Notes: generated from the letters alone by a model not told the origin. DNA of 7,006 nucleotides from Candidatus Cloacimonadota bacterium (GCA_021157645.1 JAGGWC010000067.1:1-7006), one strand, 5' to 3'. Positions 1 through 7,006 are shown, counted from the stretch's first letter. Program-made: numbers and translations.

Positions 1-94
1 AAAAACAATACTATTTTATTCATTAATGGTATATTTTAATTATTAATATTTCTGTCAATAATTGAATATTAGTGAATGCATGGATAAAACCTTG

Positions 95-114
95 TCAAAA
101 TTTATTCATTTTGA
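95..114. promoter_or_regulatory. Small perfect dyad upstream of the first gene (possible operator or hairpin)
   Basis: The seven bases at 95-101 (tcaaaat) are the exact reverse complement of those at 108-114 (attttga), with a six-base spacer. The dyad lies 29 bases before the start codon and overlaps a TTGTCA hexamer at 92-97 that resembles a -35 box. No convincing -10 box sits at the expected spacing, so I do not call a promoter. The dyad could be a regulator site or a weak leader hairpin. In DNA this AT-rich such short dyads arise by chance, hence the low confidence. Confidence 0.2.
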
Positions 115-131
115 AATTGTAGTTACATATT

Positions 132-136
132 AGGAG
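132..136 (+). promoter_or_regulatory. Ribosome binding site of the CapA-like gene
   Basis: AGGAG lies six bases before the ATG at 143, which is close to ideal Shine-Dalgarno strength and spacing. It supports that ATG as the true start, together with the signal peptide that begins directly there. Confidence 0.75.
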
Positions 137-142
137 TATATT

Positions 143-3100
143 ATGAAACATAAATTAATATTAATTTTATTTATAGTTTTATCAACAAACTCGTTTATAA
201 ATGCCACTAATCGTGAAATTCCAATAGAGGATTTTGAGAGCGGAGAAATATATCTAACTTCATATCCCGATCAGGATATGAATCCTGATGCATGGGAATT
301 AACAACAGAAAACACATATAATACACTTTCTCAATATTCGTTAAAAATTTATGGGAATACTTGGAAGGTTGAACCAATAGAAGCTGTTCTCATCGATTCA
401 AATGATGTTTGGCAAATAGCTTGTTTTATTGAAAATAAGGGTGAAATTCAGGGATTTGGTATCGGTGATGGTACAAATGAATTGTTTTACTCTTTAGATG
501 GCTTCGAATTATTAAACATCGAAGAATGGATACCAGTTTATCAAGGTGCATTTGGTGAAGGAGAATGGAATAATTTTCAACTTCCAATTGCTGATGATTG
601 GTTCTCATGGTATGAATATCTGCCTGAAATCACTGAACTTATTTTCATAAATGATAATGATGGAGGTAGTGGGATTGTTTATTTTGATAATATCTATGAT
701 ATCACCGAAAATTTACCTGTTGCTCCTCAGGTTGAGATCAGTTATGATATTGGTTCTGTATATCGGAATTCGGATAATCTACGAAGTGTTAATGTACAAT
801 TCTATAGTGAAGTTACCGACCCTGATAGTGATGAACATACTTTTCTCTGGATGTTTGGTGATGATTCTACCAGCACTTTGCAGAATCCCGCTCATACATT
901 TATTGTAGAAGATGATCATTCATATACAGTGCATCTGCAAGTAACAGATGAAACAAATCATCATGGTTATTCTTCGTGTCAGATAGATGTGGATGAAGGA
1001 GAAACATCATTTCCCTTAACTATAAATTTTGTGGGTGACATCATGCTAGCGCGAGGTTATGAAAATAGTATAATTCCTAATCTGGGTGTTGAGGCTATCT
1101 TTGAACCAACATTATCTATATTGGGCAATAATGCTGATATTACGGTTGCAAATCTTGAATGTCCACTAACAACCCATAATGTCCATCATCCAACTAAAAC
1201 AATATATTTTAAGGGAGCTCCTGCAAATGCTGCTGGTCTTGCTTATGCAGGAATTGATCTAGTTTGTCTGGCTAATAATCATACAAGTGATTATATGCTT
1301 GAAGGAATGCAGGAAACTCAAAGCACACTCGACCAATATGGAATTCGCTATTCCGGTGCAGGAGCAGATTCTTATGAAGCATATGAACCGTTATTCTATT
1401 CTAAGAAAGGTGTGAATCTTGCTTTCTTAAGATCGAGTGACAGAACCGGACAATATAATAATTATCAACCTTATTTACAAGCTGGCTACAATAAATTCGG
1501 TTTTGCCTATATGACTCCATATTATATAATGGAACAAATTAATACAGTGCAGGATAATGCTGATCTGATAATTGTTGAAACACATTCAGGAAGTGAATAT
1601 TCTATAGCTCCCGGTGCAAATTATGATTCTATTGATATTTTTGCCGGTTGGGATGAAAAGGATTTCGCTGAAGACGAAGACTATACTCCGAGAATTGATA
1701 TTCCGCATATGTGGGATATTGAGATCCGTCATCATATGATAGATTCCGGGGCTGATCTGGTAATCTGCCATCATCCGCATGTTATTCAGGGTGTTGAAAT
1801 TTACAATGGAAAACTCATCGCTCATTCCTTGGGTAATTTTGCTTTTGATCTTACCTATTTTGAAACATTTCCTTCTATGGTGCTTAATGCTTCAATTGAA
1901 GAAGATGGCTTTAGTGCATTCAGTATTAAACCGGTTTTCATAGATGATTTTATTCCACAAATTGCAACAGGTGATCTCGGTAAACATATATTAAATTATA
2001 TCAAAATGAAATCTAAAGAACTCAATACATATCTAAGTGTTAATAATATTGAAATTAAAGCAAATGTGATTTTAGATACATTGAATATGTTAGTAGAAAA
2101 TGAACAATATACGGAAAATCTTGTGTTTTCCTATACTGGAGAGGAATATATCTCACAGATAATACATCTACCTCAATGGGGGAATATCTCCAGTGTTGAT
2201 ATAATATCACCTGAAGAAAACTATGAGTTCCGAGTTGGGAGAGAACTTATCTGGTTTGGCAATTACGAAGATGAAGGAGCTAGCATTTGGAATGTGAATA
2301 GCAATAATGAATGGCTTGATGATAGTGAGTTTTATGAAGGTGAACGTTCTTTATGTATTCATCAGAATTCTGCCAATGGGTACAATATTATCACGAATCT
2401 GGAAAACAGAATGAAAAGAAGATCTGAGGGAAATTACTCCGTTCATGGGTTTGTTAAAACTGAGAATTGTGAAGGTGCAATGATCCAAGCTAGATTTTAT
2501 AATAACAGAACTGGCGGAACATTGCTGGGACAAGACAATTTTGAACCGGTAAATGGAGATACGGATTGGACATATTATCACTCAGAAATTGATGTTCCGA
2601 TTAACACAACTTACTTTGATATCATCGCAAATAATGATCCACCAATTTCAGGTGACTCTTATGCATGGTTCGATAATGTTGGATTAATAGAATGGGAAGA
2701 GTGGCAACAAAAATCTGTTTCCCCTGATGAGATTATTAATCCAAATGATTATTATTATTTGCAAATAAGAGCAGACGGAATTCCATTTAATTCTTCAGTT
2801 CAATTTACACACACGGCTTATGAAGAAAACACTGTTCACATTAGTGAAAATGAACTTCCACCCTACAATAATGCAGTTTTAAATTCCAATTATCCCAATC
2901 CTTTTAATCCACTCACAACAATTAGTTTTGCTATAAAAGATCTGGAAGGAAAAATAAATATTTCTGTTTACAATATTAGAGGACAGAAAGTTAAAATGTT
3001 AGTTAATGAGGTTCTTCCTGCGGGTGTTCATACTACAATATGGGATGGAACCAACTCTTGTGGCAAAAAAGTTTCTACGGGAATTTACTTTTATAAAATG

Positions 3101-3151
3101 GAATATAAAGGGAAACAAATTAACATAAAGAAATGTCTATTATTAAAATAA
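143..3151 (+). CDS. Secreted multidomain CapA/PgsA-type metallophosphoesterase with PKD domain and T9SS sorting domain
   Basis: A 1002-residue secreted protein. Residues 1-21 are a signal peptide (KHK, hydrophobic core, likely cut after INA). Residues ~27-192 look like a jelly-roll binding module ending YFDNI (180-184). Residues ~195-287 are a PKD domain (W236-x-FGD, then NPAHTF 248-253). Residues ~292-600 match the CapA/PgsA (PGA_cap) calcineurin-like family: GDIM 298-301, NLE 337-339, ANNHTSD 377-383, HSGSEY 481-486, GAD 536-538, HHPH 543-546, HSLGNF 561-566. Family members are usually membrane-anchored and act in poly-gamma-glutamate capsule formation; the residues expected to bind metal are present. 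Residues ~702-850 resemble a second jelly roll (AWFDNVG 841-847). Residues ~912-1002 are a T9SS type A sorting domain (YPNPFNP 917-923). An acidic insertion lies near residues 494-516. No capB or capC is nearby, so a capsule role is unproven; a surface or secreted hydrolase is equally possible. The domain assignments rest on motifs read by eye. Confidence 0.9.
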   Translation: MKHKLILILFIVLSTNSFINATNREIPIEDFESGEIYLTSYPDQDMNPDAWELTTENTYNTLSQYSLKIYGNTWKVEPIEAVLIDSNDVWQIACFIENKGEIQGFGIGDGTNELFYSLDGFELLNIEEWIPVYQGAFGEGEWNNFQLPIADDWFSWYEYLPEITELIFINDNDGGSGIVYFDNIYDITENLPVAPQVEISYDIGSVYRNSDNLRSVNVQFYSEVTDPDSDEHTFLWMFGDDSTSTLQNPAHTFIVEDDHSYTVHLQVTDETNHHGYSSCQIDVDEGETSFPLTINFVGDIMLARGYENSIIPNLGVEAIFEPTLSILGNNADITVANLECPLTTHNVHHPTKTIYFKGAPANAAGLAYAGIDLVCLANNHTSDYMLEGMQETQSTLDQYGIRYSGAGADSYEAYEPLFYSKKGVNLAFLRSSDRTGQYNNYQPYLQAGYNKFGFAYMTPYYIMEQINTVQDNADLIIVETHSGSEYSIAPGANYDSIDIFAGWDEKDFAEDEDYTPRIDIPHMWDIEIRHHMIDSGADLVICHHPHVIQGVEIYNGKLIAHSLGNFAFDLTYFETFPSMVLNASIEEDGFSAFSIKPVFIDDFIPQIATGDLGKHILNYIKMKSKELNTYLSVNNIEIKANVILDTLNMLVENEQYTENLVFSYTGEEYISQIIHLPQWGNISSVDIISPEENYEFRVGRELIWFGNYEDEGASIWNVNSNNEWLDDSEFYEGERSLCIHQNSANGYNIITNLENRMKRRSEGNYSVHGFVKTENCEGAMIQARFYNNRTGGTLLGQDNFEPVNGDTDWTYYHSEIDVPINTTYFDIIANNDPPISGDSYAWFDNVGLIEWEEWQQKSVSPDEIINPNDYYYLQIRADGIPFNSSVQFTHTAYEENTVHISENELPPYNNAVLNSNYPNPFNPLTTISFAIKDLEGKINISVYNIRGQKVKMLVNEVLPAGVHTTIWDGTNSCGKKVSTGIYFYKMEYKGKQINIKKCLLLK

Positions 3152-3189
3152 ACTTTACAATTAAAATATAAATAAATTTTTTCTCGCTC

Positions 3190-3216
3190 AATGATGATTT
3201 ATGGCTCATTTTTTGC
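3190..3216 (+). terminator. Weak hairpin followed by T-run between the two genes (doubtful terminator)
   Basis: AATGA at 3190-3194 can pair with TCATT at 3206-3210, and the T-run continues to 3214. The stem is only five mostly A-T pairs with an 11-base loop, so it would be a poor intrinsic terminator. It is the only candidate in the 99-base gap between the two coding regions. If it does not work, the two genes could be co-transcribed. Confidence 0.2.
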
Positions 3217-3239
3217 TTAGTAAATACCTAAATAAAAAT

Positions 3240-3244
3240 AAGGA
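3240..3244 (+). promoter_or_regulatory. Ribosome binding site of the C25 peptidase-like gene
   Basis: AAGGA sits six bases before the ATG at 3251, the same spacing as for the upstream gene. It supports the chosen start, which opens directly into a hydrophobic signal peptide. Confidence 0.7.
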
Positions 3245-3250
3245 TTTTAT

Positions 3251-6200
3251 ATGAAAATTATTTTCACACTTTTATTATTATTAATTATTTCAGTATCGGT
3301 TGCAATCAATATGGAAGTTTCAGGTAATTCTATAATGATCACCGGTAATTTTGATACGCTTGATCTTTCTGAAAAAAGTTCAGAAAATCATACATTTACG
3401 CATATAAAAATTAATGACTGTGTTACATCAGGAAGAATTGGAGAACCAGAATTACCAGTTTACTCACGATTTATTAATCTTCCAAATCAAGGAAATTATA
3501 TTTTGGATAAAATTTTATATGATGAGAGGATAATAGATATTGATCATGCAATTTTACCTTCCGGCTTTAGTGTTGAAAGTGAATTAATTAGTGCTGAATA
3601 CCAAAGAGATGAATGGTTACCTTCAAATATCGTTTCCATTTCCGATCCGAATATCATGGGTGCGTACCGATTCTCACAGGTTGTAGTTTCACCTATACAA
3701 TATAATCCTGTTAAAAAGAAAATAAGAATATTAGAAAATTTTCAAATCGAACTTATTTTGGATGAAACTGATACAAAAAATCCAAAGACAAGACAGAACA
3801 AAATAAATTCATTTTCCAAAATTGCAGGATCAATTTTAAATGAAAATTTAATTAATAGATCGGAGCAAAATGGGAAATACCTTTTTATAGTTCAAGATAA
3901 TATCGCATCTTTATTAGATCCACTGTTGCGTTGGAAAGAAAAACTTGGTTATAAAACAAGAGTTGCAACTATATCTGAAACTGGTAACACTTCGAGTGCT
4001 ATTAAGAATTTTATTCAGAATGCATATGATAATTGGGAAATTCCTCCTGAATATGTTGTATTGGTAGGTGATGTAGATGGTTCTATTGTTGTACCTGCCT
4101 TCTATGTAGAGGGTTATTATACTCCATGGGATGTAAGTGATCATAGTTATTCTCTTTTAGAAGGAGATGATTATTTCCCTGATCTGTTTGTGGGACGTTT
4201 TTCTATTCGTTCACAAATGGAATTAAATACTATAATAAGCAAAATAATAAATTATGAAAGTGATCCTTTAATTGAAGATGATTGGCAAAATAAAGCTCTA
4301 ATGACAGGTGTTGTTGTTGACTGGTGGAATTACTATTCCGGAAGAGAAACTGTGATGGAATGTCGAGATAAATTGCTTGATTTTGAATTTACAGTAGTTG
4401 ATACATTTATAACCCCATATCAAAATAATATGAGTACTCTTATAAATATGATTAATGGAGGTTATACATTCGTAAATTATCGTGGATACGGAGGTCCTGA
4501 ATACTGGTGGGGAAATTATGGCGATTTATTTAATATAAATGGTATTAATTCTTTAAGTAATGGATTTAAGTTGCCAATGGTTACAGGTATTGTATGTGGT
4601 GGTGCCGATTTTGCAAGTTCTTCTTATCCCTCTTGTTTTGGAGAAACTTGGCTTAAAGCTGGTTCACCTACATCACCCAAGGGAGCAATTGGCTTTATAG
4701 GACCAAGTGAACACGATACAAAGACCTGGTTCAACAATACAATTGATATGGGAATATATCATGGCATTACTCAAGAAGGAATAACTCGATGTGGTGAAAT
4801 GATGCTTAGTGGAAAGATGGCAGCTTACAACAATTTCCCATATTGTCATGCCTGGGGCAATTCATTGAATTCAGATCAATTCTATTTTTATGTATATAAT
4901 CTTCTGGGTGATCCCGGATTGCAGGTTCTTACTGACACTCCTGAAGTATTTGAAATGACATTTCAGGAAGAAATTTCATCAGGTTCGAATTTCATTGAAG
5001 TTCAAATAGATATTGGGGAACGTGAAAAATCTGGGTTTACAATTGCCATTACAAATTCCGATAGCCTTGTTACAATTGGAATTTCTAATGAATTAGGAAT
5101 TGCAAACATTCCAATAGAACTTGTAGCAGGAACTTATGAGATAACAGCATCTAAATATCAATTAATTCCAGTAACTACGGAATTAACAGTTGTTGATGAA
5201 GATATTGTTAGGCTTGATGAATATACTTGTTCGGATATTGTGTCTGGCGAAATAGTAAATATAAGTACAACTATACAAAATTCCAGTAACATAATGGCAA
5301 ATAATCTTGAATTTGAAATATCCTCCGGAGATGAGTTTATTACCATTATATCGGGGCTGAATACTTTAACTTCGTTAGCTGTAGGTGAATTCACAACTTG
5401 CAATTTTGAAATTGAATTGGATAATTTGTGGCGAGATGGAATTCAGGGTGAAATCTTCTTAAATATTTTATCTGATATTGGTGAAAATACATTCTATATG
5501 CCAGTTGAGATTACATCACCGCAATTCACGATTTCAAACCTTATTGTAGATGGACATAATGGGTATATGATGCAAAATTCTAGTTCCAGTTTCGATCTTG
5601 AACTTTTAAATAGTGGTAATTATGATGCCGGAGAAACAACTATTGAACTTATTGCAGTATCTGACAATTATACTATATTAAACAATAACACAACCTGTTC
5701 TTCTTTGTTAATGGAAGAAACCGGACTTACTGAATCTTCCTTTGAGATAGAAGTTAATGATGCTATTTCAGGTGAACTGGCAAAATTCAAATTCGAAATT
5801 TCCAATAACGGTGATGTGGTACAAGAAATTGAATACTCATACCCAATTGGAATAATATGTGAAGAAAGTCCCACTTTCTGTGATCAAGGTTATATTGCTA
5901 TAGAATCTTCTGATGTGGGTAATTTCTCTGCTCCAGTTTATGATTGGATAGAGATTGATCCTTCTTATGGAGGACAGGGAACTGTAGTGCAGGGTGGGCA
6001 TGTAACAGGGGATGATGGTTTTACTAAAACTCTCAACCTACCTTTTGATTTTCAATACTTCGGGATAATATATGAAAAAATATCAGTATGTTCCAATGGT
6101 TGGATATCAATGGGAGAAACCGATCTTGTCTTCTTCAGAAATAAAAACATTCCATCTGGAGTCGGTTCAAAAGCAATGATCGCACCTTTCTGGGATAATC

Positions 6201-6856
6201 TAACAAATTGTTCAATTTATTCCCACTATGACGCTACTGAAAATATTTTTATTATTGAATGGTCTAATTGCAGAAATTATAACAGCTATTCTTTTGAAAC
6301 TTTCCAAGTTATCTTTTATGATCCAATTTATTATCCAAGTATAAACGGTAATGGTGACATTCTATTTCAATACAAAGTTATTTATAATAATGATTATAGT
6401 AATAATTACGCAACTATTGGAATTGAAAACGAAACCCAGACGGATGGATTACTGATCACTTTTGCAAATATTTATCCACCGACAGTTCATACAATCGAAT
6501 CTGAAACAGCTATTTTGTTCACATCTAATGAGGAATCTTATGTTTATGAAGAGAATGGATTAATAATAAATTCACCTAAACTATATCAAAACTATCCCAA
6601 TCCCTTTAATCCAATAACAATAATATCATTTAGTTTAACCACGGATATTTCAGAGAACACTGAGTTGATAATTTACAATATTAAAGGGCAGAAGATAAAG
6701 AAATTAGAAATTAGGAATTTGAAATTAGGAATTAATAATGTAGTATGGAATGGAACAGATAATAATGACCGGCCTGTTTCTTCAGGTGTTTATTTCTATA
6801 AATTAGTTGCTGGTAATAAAACAATAGCTACTCGAAAATGTTTACTTTTAAAATAG
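3251..6856 (+). CDS. Gingipain-like (peptidase family C25) secreted protein with substituted catalytic His and T9SS sorting domain
   Basis: A 1201-residue secreted protein. Residues 1-18 are a signal peptide (likely cut after SVA). Residues ~19-200 resemble the C25 propeptide (GEPELPVYSRFINLP region). Residues ~207-562 are the C25 caspase-like domain: VLVGD near 270-274, GDDYFPDLFVGR 305-316, VNYRGYG 408-414, the nucleophile region C449-x-x-A-x-F, CFGE 462-465, GAIGFIGPS 478-486 and GDPGLQ 553-558. C449 aligns with gingipain R Cys244 as I remember that sequence, but Y413 stands where the catalytic His of the GHG motif belongs, so cysteine-peptidase activity is uncertain. Residues ~565-870 are beta-rich, Ig- or CARDB-like. 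Residues ~880-1095 form a further beta module with SNGWISMG (948-955) and APFWDNL (978-984). Residues ~1111-1201 are a T9SS type A sorting domain (YPNPFNP 1115-1121). The gene starts 99 bases after the CapA-like gene on the same strand. It could be an active peptidase, a pseudoenzyme, or an adhesin using the fold as a scaffold. Confidence 0.92.
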   Translation: MKIIFTLLLLLIISVSVAINMEVSGNSIMITGNFDTLDLSEKSSENHTFTHIKINDCVTSGRIGEPELPVYSRFINLPNQGNYILDKILYDERIIDIDHAILPSGFSVESELISAEYQRDEWLPSNIVSISDPNIMGAYRFSQVVVSPIQYNPVKKKIRILENFQIELILDETDTKNPKTRQNKINSFSKIAGSILNENLINRSEQNGKYLFIVQDNIASLLDPLLRWKEKLGYKTRVATISETGNTSSAIKNFIQNAYDNWEIPPEYVVLVGDVDGSIVVPAFYVEGYYTPWDVSDHSYSLLEGDDYFPDLFVGRFSIRSQMELNTIISKIINYESDPLIEDDWQNKALMTGVVVDWWNYYSGRETVMECRDKLLDFEFTVVDTFITPYQNNMSTLINMINGGYTFVNYRGYGGPEYWWGNYGDLFNINGINSLSNGFKLPMVTGIVCGGADFASSSYPSCFGETWLKAGSPTSPKGAIGFIGPSEHDTKTWFNNTIDMGIYHGITQEGITRCGEMMLSGKMAAYNNFPYCHAWGNSLNSDQFYFYVYNLLGDPGLQVLTDTPEVFEMTFQEEISSGSNFIEVQIDIGEREKSGFTIAITNSDSLVTIGISNELGIANIPIELVAGTYEITASKYQLIPVTTELTVVDEDIVRLDEYTCSDIVSGEIVNISTTIQNSSNIMANNLEFEISSGDEFITIISGLNTLTSLAVGEFTTCNFEIELDNLWRDGIQGEIFLNILSDIGENTFYMPVEITSPQFTISNLIVDGHNGYMMQNSSSSFDLELLNSGNYDAGETTIELIAVSDNYTILNNNTTCSSLLMEETGLTESSFEIEVNDAISGELAKFKFEISNNGDVVQEIEYSYPIGIICEESPTFCDQGYIAIESSDVGNFSAPVYDWIEIDPSYGGQGTVVQGGHVTGDDGFTKTLNLPFDFQYFGIIYEKISVCSNGWISMGETDLVFFRNKNIPSGVGSKAMIAPFWDNLTNCSIYSHYDATENIFIIEWSNCRNYNSYSFETFQVIFYDPIYYPSINGNGDILFQYKVIYNNDYSNNYATIGIENETQTDGLLITFANIYPPTVHTIESETAILFTSNEESYVYEENGLIINSPKLYQNYPNPFNPITIISFSLTTDISENTELIIYNIKGQKIKKLEIRNLKLGINNVVWNGTDNNDRPVSSGVYFYKLVAGNKTIATRKCLLLK
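6700..6733 (+). repeat. Short tandem repeat inside the sorting domain
   Basis: The 13 bases gaaattaggaatt occur at 6707-6719 and again at 6721-6733 (14-base period), preceded by a partial copy gaaattag at 6700-6707. The repeats are translated as part of the sorting domain (KLEIRNLKLG). The period is not a multiple of three, so gain or loss of one unit would shift the frame and remove the C-terminal secretion signal. Confidence 0.7.
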
Positions 6857-6883
6857 AAAAGAGATAAAAAAATAATAATGTAA

Positions 6884-6964
6884 TGTCACTCTGAGCGGAG
6901 TCGAAGAGAATTATATGATACTAATTTATTTACTCCCAGTCCTTCGCCTACACTCAGGATGACA
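6884..6964. repeat. Imperfect 23-bp inverted repeat of a dispersed intergenic type
   Basis: The arm at 6884-6906 (tgtcactctgagcgg...gaag) matches the reverse complement of 6942-6964 at 18 of 23 positions. Three of the five mismatches fall in the TCA/CTGAG and central part of the arm. The core TGTCA..CTGAG..CGAAG resembles a family of dispersed intergenic palindromes that I recall from many bacterial genomes, including Bacteroidota-related ones. This recognition is from memory, not from a search. The element begins 27 bases after the stop codon of the C25-like gene. It could form a hairpin in RNA downstream of that gene, or be a small non-autonomous mobile repeat. Confidence 0.65.
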
Positions 6965-6979
6965 CAAGCTGGGAGTAAA
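6929..6979. repeat. Perfect 11-bp inverted repeat enclosing the right arm of the dispersed palindrome
   Basis: tttactcccag at 6929-6939 is the exact reverse complement of ctgggagtaaa at 6969-6979, with 29 bases between. Inside, tcct (6940-6943) can also pair with agga (6956-6959), extending the stem past a bulge. The enclosed segment contains the whole right arm (6942-6964) of the larger inverted repeat. No T-run follows, so it is not a typical intrinsic terminator. It may be a second module of the same repeat family or a small nested insertion. Confidence 0.7.
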
Positions 6980-7006
6980 CAATATCACTTAATTTGGGGT
7001 GAATCA

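Noticed and set aside
1..94. Remnant of an upstream gene
   Set aside because: The stretch is very AT-rich with stops in all frames and no recognisable coding sequence, so it is best read as intergenic DNA.
651..908. 85-codon open frame on the same strand as the first gene, in another frame
   Set aside because: It overlaps the end of the first jelly-roll module and the PKD domain of the real gene, whose motifs are clearly in the other frame. The alternative product has no recognisable features.
1586..1825. Antisense open frame of 79 codons, and similar frames at 426-608, 2351-2581, 3914-4144, 5158-5403 and 5668-5874
   Set aside because: They lie fully inside the two large genes on the opposite strand, lack ribosome binding sites and recognisable domains, and are explained by the codon bias of the sense genes.
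4472..4600. Degraded (pseudogene) C25 gene because of the missing His
   Set aside because: The reading frame is intact over 1201 codons with ribosome binding site, signal peptide and sorting domain. All other conserved blocks remain, so decay is not indicated.
143..6856. The two genes as a poly-gamma-glutamate capsule operon
   Set aside because: Only a CapA-type domain is present. No CapB-type ligase or CapC-type membrane protein is found, and the second gene is a C25 peptidase relative.
6880..7006. CRISPR array or tRNA gene at the right edge
   Set aside because: The repeats are two inverted pairs, not regularly spaced direct repeats, and no cloverleaf or CCA-type end can be drawn.

Overview
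The window holds two large, same-strand genes for secreted multidomain proteins, both AT-rich (roughly one third GC by eye), with short intergenic spaces and a repetitive palindromic element at the right edge. Each protein starts with an N-terminal signal peptide. Each ends in an ~80-90 residue domain carrying the YPNPFNP motif and closing on the same six residues, KCLLLK. That tail is the type A, FlgD-Ig-like C-terminal sorting domain associated with the type IX secretion system (T9SS) in the Fibrobacterota-Chlorobiota-Bacteroidota superphylum and related candidate phyla. Base composition, the NYPNPFNP form, the (K)x(L)LLK ending and a C-terminal dispersed repeat of the 'TGTCA..CTGAG..GAAG' kind together suggest an uncultured relative of Candidatus Cloacimonadota or a neighbouring phylum. 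This placement is an inference; there is no rRNA or housekeeping gene to fix it.

Layout: 1-142 is a leader region with a ribosome binding site and a small dyad but no gene. 143-3151 encodes a CapA/PgsA-type (PGA_cap) metallophosphoesterase embedded between a jelly-roll-like module plus PKD domain on the N side and a second jelly-roll-like module plus sorting domain on the C side. 3152-3250 is a 99-base gap with a weak hairpin/T-run and the next ribosome binding site. 3251-6856 encodes a gingipain-like (peptidase family C25) protein with propeptide, catalytic domain, Ig-like region, a further beta-rich module and a sorting domain. 6857-7006 is non-coding and holds two interlocked inverted repeats.

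The genes share secretion route and architecture rather than an obvious pathway. Both products should be exported by Sec and then delivered to the surface or medium by T9SS. No capsule biosynthesis genes (capB/capC) or T9SS machinery genes lie in the window, so a joint function is not demonstrated. The most notable points are that the C25 protein keeps the predicted nucleophile cysteine (C449) but has tyrosine (Y413) where the catalytic histidine of gingipains is expected, and that the CapA-type domain carries an acidic insertion inside its metal-binding core. I see no clear evidence of a wholly new system.
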